A DNA stretch of 34,983 nt from positions 1-34,983 of the forward strand of contig JAEEXN010000023.1 of assembly GCA_016291595.1 (NCBI GenBank). Direction: 5' to 3'. The DNA comes from Prevotella sp. (GTDB taxonomy: Bacteria; Bacteroidota; Bacteroidia; Bacteroidales; Bacteroidaceae). The notes below the pieces were generated by a model, which saw only the letters and a program-made list of their open reading frames with translations, was not told where the DNA came from and ran no database searches. Shown piece after piece: positions 32,529-34,983 of the stretch; position 1 is the first letter of the stretch; each line of letters begins with the position of its first letter. A program made the position numbers and the translations under genes.

Positions 32529-33710
32529 TTATCCTCTTGCCATCTCGTAAATCTTCCGCATGTCCTCGGTGGCGATCTTCTCGATGGAGCCGAGCACGAC
32601 GGTGTTGTCGCGGCTGCACTTGCGAACCATCTCGCTGATCTCGTCGTCCGTGATGTCGCGACCCAGCAGCTCGCGGATATTCGTCGGCATGCCTATCTGG
32701 CGGTAGAACTGCTCGATGGCCTCGATGCCCTTCAGCGCCGTTCCCTCCGGATCGGAGAAGTCGTTGGTAACCCCCATCACGTTGACGGCAAACTGCGCAA
32801 AGCGGCTCACGTGCTTCGGCATCACATAGCGCGCCCAGGAGCCCCAGATGGCGGCAAGACCGGCACCGTGGGTGACACCGAACAGGGCGCTCAGCTCGTG
32901 CTCCAGGCGGTGGGTGGCGAAGTCCTTCTCACCGCCACACTCCGTCAGATTGTTGTGCGACAGCGAGCCGGCCCACATAATCTGGGCGCGGTTGCGGTAG
33001 TCCTCGGGATTCTTCATCACCACCAGCGCGCTGTCCTTCACCGTGCGCATCAGCGCCTCCGAGATGCTGTCCGTCAGCGTCATGTCGTCGAAGCGGCAGA
33101 AGTAGCGCTCCATCGTGTGCATCATGATGTCTGTGGCGCCTGCGGCCGTCTGGTAGGGAGGCAGGGTGAATGTGCGCTCCGGGTTCATGATGGCAAAACG
33201 GCAGCGGCACAGGTCGCTGTTCACGCCCCGCTTGTTCAGGTCCTCGTCGCGGGTGATCACGCACGAGTCGCTCATCTCGCTGCCCGCGGCAGGAATGGTC
33301 AGTACGGCACCTATCGGCAGGCACGATTCCGGTTTCTTGCCGCACCAGAAGTCCCACACGTCACCATCGTAGCCCACACCGTAGCCAATAGCCTTCGAAG
33401 AGTCGATAACGCTTCCGCCACCTACCGCCAGAATGAAGTCCACACCCTCGCGGCGGCACAGTTCGATACCTTCTTTCACCTTCGAGAGCAGCGGGTTGGG
33501 CACCACGCCGCCGAGCTCAACAAACGGGATGCCGGCCTCGGTAAGCAAGCCGAACACCTTGTCGAGCAGTCCCGAGCGGCGGGCGCTACCGCCACCGTAA
33601 TGAACCAGCACGCGTGTACCACCATATTTCTGAATCAGGCGAGGCAATTGCTCTTCGGCCTGTCGTCCGAAGGCCACCTCTGTAGGAGCATAAAAATTGA
33701 AGTCTTTCAT
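32529..33710 (-). CDS. Iron-containing alcohol dehydrogenase, butanol-dehydrogenase type
   Basis: A 393-aa NAD(P)H-dependent alcohol dehydrogenase of the Fe-ADH family (BdhA/YqhD-like). The nucleotide-binding loops are HYGGGSARRSG and GGGSVIDSSKAIG. The metal ligands are expected in GATDIMMHTMERYF, ATHRLEHELSALFGVTHGAGLA. It probably reduces aldehydes during fermentation. ATG 33710 (MKDFNFYAPTEVAFG) is used because the 15 codons upstream carry no family similarity. Its promoter lies 34 bases upstream. GC-rich like the symporter gene it precedes. Confidence 0.94.
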   Translation of the reverse strand: MKDFNFYAPTEVAFGRQAEEQLPRLIQKYGGTRVLVHYGGGSARRSGLLDKVFGLLTEAGIPFVELGGVVPNPLLSKVKEGIELCRREGVDFILAVGGGSVIDSSKAIGYGVGYDGDVWDFWCGKKPESCLPIGAVLTIPAAGSEMSDSCVITRDEDLNKRGVNSDLCRCRFAIMNPERTFTLPPYQTAAGATDIMMHTMERYFCRFDDMTLTDSISEALMRTVKDSALVVMKNPEDYRNRAQIMWAGSLSHNNLTECGGEKDFATHRLEHELSALFGVTHGAGLAAIWGSWARYVMPKHVSRFAQFAVNVMGVTNDFSDPEGTALKGIEAIEQFYRQIGMPTNIRELLGRDITDDEISEMVRKCSRDNTVVLGSIEKIATEDMRKIYEMARG

Positions 33711-33744
33711 ATGATTCTTTCTTTTGATTTGTATTCCTTGGGGA

Positions 33745-33752
33745 CAAAGATA
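33745..33752 (-). promoter_or_regulatory. -7 box for the alcohol dehydrogenase gene
   Basis: TATCTTTG on the minus strand, 34 bases before ATG 33710. TTTC about 20 bases upstream is a weak -33 candidate. Confidence 0.6.
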
Positions 33753-33776
33753 CAAAATTTCTGATTAAGCGAGAAA

Positions 33777-33868
33777 GAAAAAACTAGTTTGTTTTTTCGA
33801 GCGTGAAGAAATTATCTAATAAGTGAGTGAAATGCAAAAGGAAAACTTGTTTTTCTTTGCAGGCATTT
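33777..33868. repeat. AT-rich inverted repeats upstream of the RAYT gene
   Basis: GAAAAAAC (33777-33784) pairs with GTTTTTTC (33791-33798). A larger imperfect hairpin spans 33830-33868: outer arms AAATGC and GCATTT, inner arms around AAAGGAAAAC and GTTTTTCTTT. The right side includes AGGCATTTATTG (33861-33872), a 12-base exact match to the end of the 22-bp array at 17412-17423. The rest of 33711-34005 holds promoters only. Confidence 0.5.
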
Positions 33869-33976
33869 ATTGCTTTGAGTCCTGTATGCAACAAAAAGAA
33901 TGAGGAAGTAAGCCTAAAATCGAGAGAGTCTTTTTTTATTTCTGCCGAATCATTCTCTTTTATTCCGAAATATTGC

Positions 33977-33984
33977 TACTTTTG
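33977..33984 (+). promoter_or_regulatory. -7 box for the leader ORF and RAYT gene
   Basis: TACTTTTG matches TAnnTTTG and lies 21 bases before the first ATG (34006). The first start codon of this transcript is therefore that of the 19-codon ORF, not that of the transposase. Confidence 0.6.
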
Positions 33985-34005
33985 CACGTTAATTTGAAAT
34001 CTACT

Positions 34006-34065
34006 ATGACGAAGAACCAATCTTACGAGGATGTCGTAAAGATAACGAAAGCCGGGGAGTTATGA
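34006..34065 (+). CDS. 19-codon leader ORF overlapping the RAYT gene
   Basis: A short ORF (MTKNQSYEDVVKITKAGEL, then TGA). Its stop overlaps the ATG of the next gene (ATGA at 34062-34065) in another frame. It is the first ORF after the promoter. It could be a translated leader that couples to the transposase, the first half of a frameshifted N-terminus, or the result of a one-base loss near the GGGG at 34054-34057. No similarity is recognised. Confidence 0.4.
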   Translation: MTKNQSYEDVVKITKAGEL

Positions 34066-34983
34066 CACGCGAGGAAGCTATTGCTGCAGGGATGGAGGTG
34101 CACGAGATACAGCATTCGATGAAGAGGCGCACACCGTGGCACGACTATAGCCGCAAAGGAACGTACATGCTGACCCTTGTGGTGAGGGATCGTATGTCGT
34201 TACTGGGAACGCTGAAGGGATGCTTAGAGGGTGAGGAGGTTCCCTATGTAGAGTACTCTGCCCTTGGAAATGCCATTGTTCTGGAAGAGCAGAAGAAGAT
34301 TCATCGCTATTATCCTCAGGTGGAGGTTTGGAAACTCTGCTTAATGCCAGACCACTTACACATGATTGTGAGGGTCAAAGAGGACATGGGTGGAGGCAAG
34401 CATCTTGGTAATATAGTGGCAGGATTCAAATCAGGATGTAACCTTGCCTACTGGAAATTGTTCAACATGACCGAGCCGCCAAGGCAAGGTTTGTTCGAGA
34501 AAGGCTATTGTGACAAGATTCTCTTGCACGAAGGCCAATTGGACAATTGGAAGCACTATCTTGACGACAATCCCCGCCGCTTGATGATGAAGCGTCAGAA
34601 CCCTGAACTCTTCACCGTACTCACGGGTATGGAAGTGGCAAACGAGCGATGCTGGGTTGTGGGTAATCGATTCTTGCTGAATATTCCTGACAAGATGGCC
34701 GTCATCGTGCACAGACGATATACAGAGGAGGAGAACGTGCGACTGAGAGAGGAATGGCTTGCATGTGGTGAACGTGGTGGCGTGCTTGTAAGTGCCGCCA
34801 TCTCGCCAAAGGAGAAAGAGGTGTTGCGAGAAGCCATGAACCGTGGTTACAACATCATTCTGCTTAGGGAGAATGGCTTTCCGAAGCTCTACAAGCCCTC
34901 TGGCGAGGCCTTTGACGCTTGTGCCAGGGGCCTGCTGTTGCAGATAAGCCCTTGGGAGTTTCATTATGAGAAAAGGGTGATTA
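34062..34983 (+). CDS. REP-associated tyrosine transposase-like protein with DprA/SLOG-like C-terminus (partial)
   Basis: The gene is open to the right edge (307 codons seen, stop outside), so its end is unknown. Residues about 20-180 are a Y1/HUH nuclease of the RAYT (IS200-related) type. TYMLTLVVRDR is the first strand, MPDHLHMIV carries the metal-binding His98-x-His100, and Tyr166 in HYLDDNPRR is the likely catalytic tyrosine. From about 185 to the edge a Rossmann-like region follows, with GNRFLL, GGVLVSAAISPKEKEVLREAM and LYKPSGEAFDACARGLLLQISPW. This resembles the SLOG fold of DprA-type DNA-binding proteins. Such proteins cut and move REP-type palindromes as single strands. The start is ATG 34062, overlapping the leader ORF stop. 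Confidence 0.75.
   Translation, partial: MTREEAIAAGMEVHEIQHSMKRRTPWHDYSRKGTYMLTLVVRDRMSLLGTLKGCLEGEEVPYVEYSALGNAIVLEEQKKIHRYYPQVEVWKLCLMPDHLHMIVRVKEDMGGGKHLGNIVAGFKSGCNLAYWKLFNMTEPPRQGLFEKGYCDKILLHEGQLDNWKHYLDDNPRRLMMKRQNPELFTVLTGMEVANERCWVVGNRFLLNIPDKMAVIVHRRYTEEENVRLREEWLACGERGGVLVSAAISPKEKEVLREAMNRGYNIILLRENGFPKLYKPSGEAFDACARGLLLQISPWEFHYEKRVI

Noticed and set aside
32811..33764. 317-aa plus-strand open frame opposite the alcohol dehydrogenase gene
   Set aside because: It is a shadow caused by high GC in the real gene on minus; the composition is low-quality and no family is recognised.
34431..34964. 177-aa minus-strand open frame at the right edge
   Set aside because: The plus-strand frame here encodes the recognisable RAYT-type protein, open to the window edge; the minus frame is its shadow.

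Overview
This window looks like chromosome of a Prevotella-like member of the order Bacteroidales. The evidence is the Bacteroidetes promoter signature (a TAnnTTTG -7 box) in front of many genes, two parts of the type IX secretion system (a PorE-like lipoprotein and PorQ), a TonB-ExbB-ExbD-ExbD cluster, and families typical of this group (DUF5056, DUF6249, DUF1573, thioester-less alpha-2-macroglobulin). Nothing indicates a plasmid or prophage. The only mobile-element-type gene is a REP-associated tyrosine transposase (RAYT) relative that runs off the right edge.

Layout. Bases 1-618 hold no convincing gene but contain a 21-bp tandem array, a 22-bp tandem array and overlapping inverted repeats. 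Then come topB and a porE-like gene (+). Tail-to-tail with these lies a minus-strand envelope-stress-type group: DUF6249 membrane protein, PspC, ECF sigma factor and DUF5056. A perfectly centred two-part hairpin sits just before the sigma gene. Next on plus is an RsmF-like rRNA methyltransferase overlapping thyA, then folA and a strong two-way terminator. From 15291 down to 9776 the minus strand carries tonB, a polyprenyl synthase, tatD, tRNA-Ser(GGA), exbB, a small membrane protein, two exbD genes and an Lrp/AsnC regulator. porQ and cmk follow on plus, then a 508-bp repeat-rich gap, then a zinc phospholipase C-like gene.

From 27424 down to 18529 the minus strand encodes a very large alpha-2-macroglobulin, a DUF1573 protein, the MeaB GTPase and ispH. 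The last 7.5 kb has an exported nitroreductase, a MATE exporter, a STAS-kinase fusion, an AGCS amino-acid symporter, an iron-type alcohol dehydrogenase and the partial RAYT gene.

How the genes relate: thyA and folA form the dTMP/folate pair. TonB, ExbB and the two ExbD proteins form an outer-membrane energy-transduction system. The PorE-like protein and PorQ belong to protein secretion and surface attachment. The polyprenyl synthase and ispH belong to isoprenoid synthesis.

The items most worth a second look are: the RAYT protein with a DprA/SLOG-like C-terminal domain and a 19-codon overlapping leader ORF; the 22-bp repeat family present in two places in opposite orientation, each next to a 21-bp array; the STAS-kinase fusion; the hairpin before the ECF sigma gene; and several promoters so close to start codons that the mRNAs should be leaderless or nearly so. 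All function assignments come from reading the translated sequence, without database searches.
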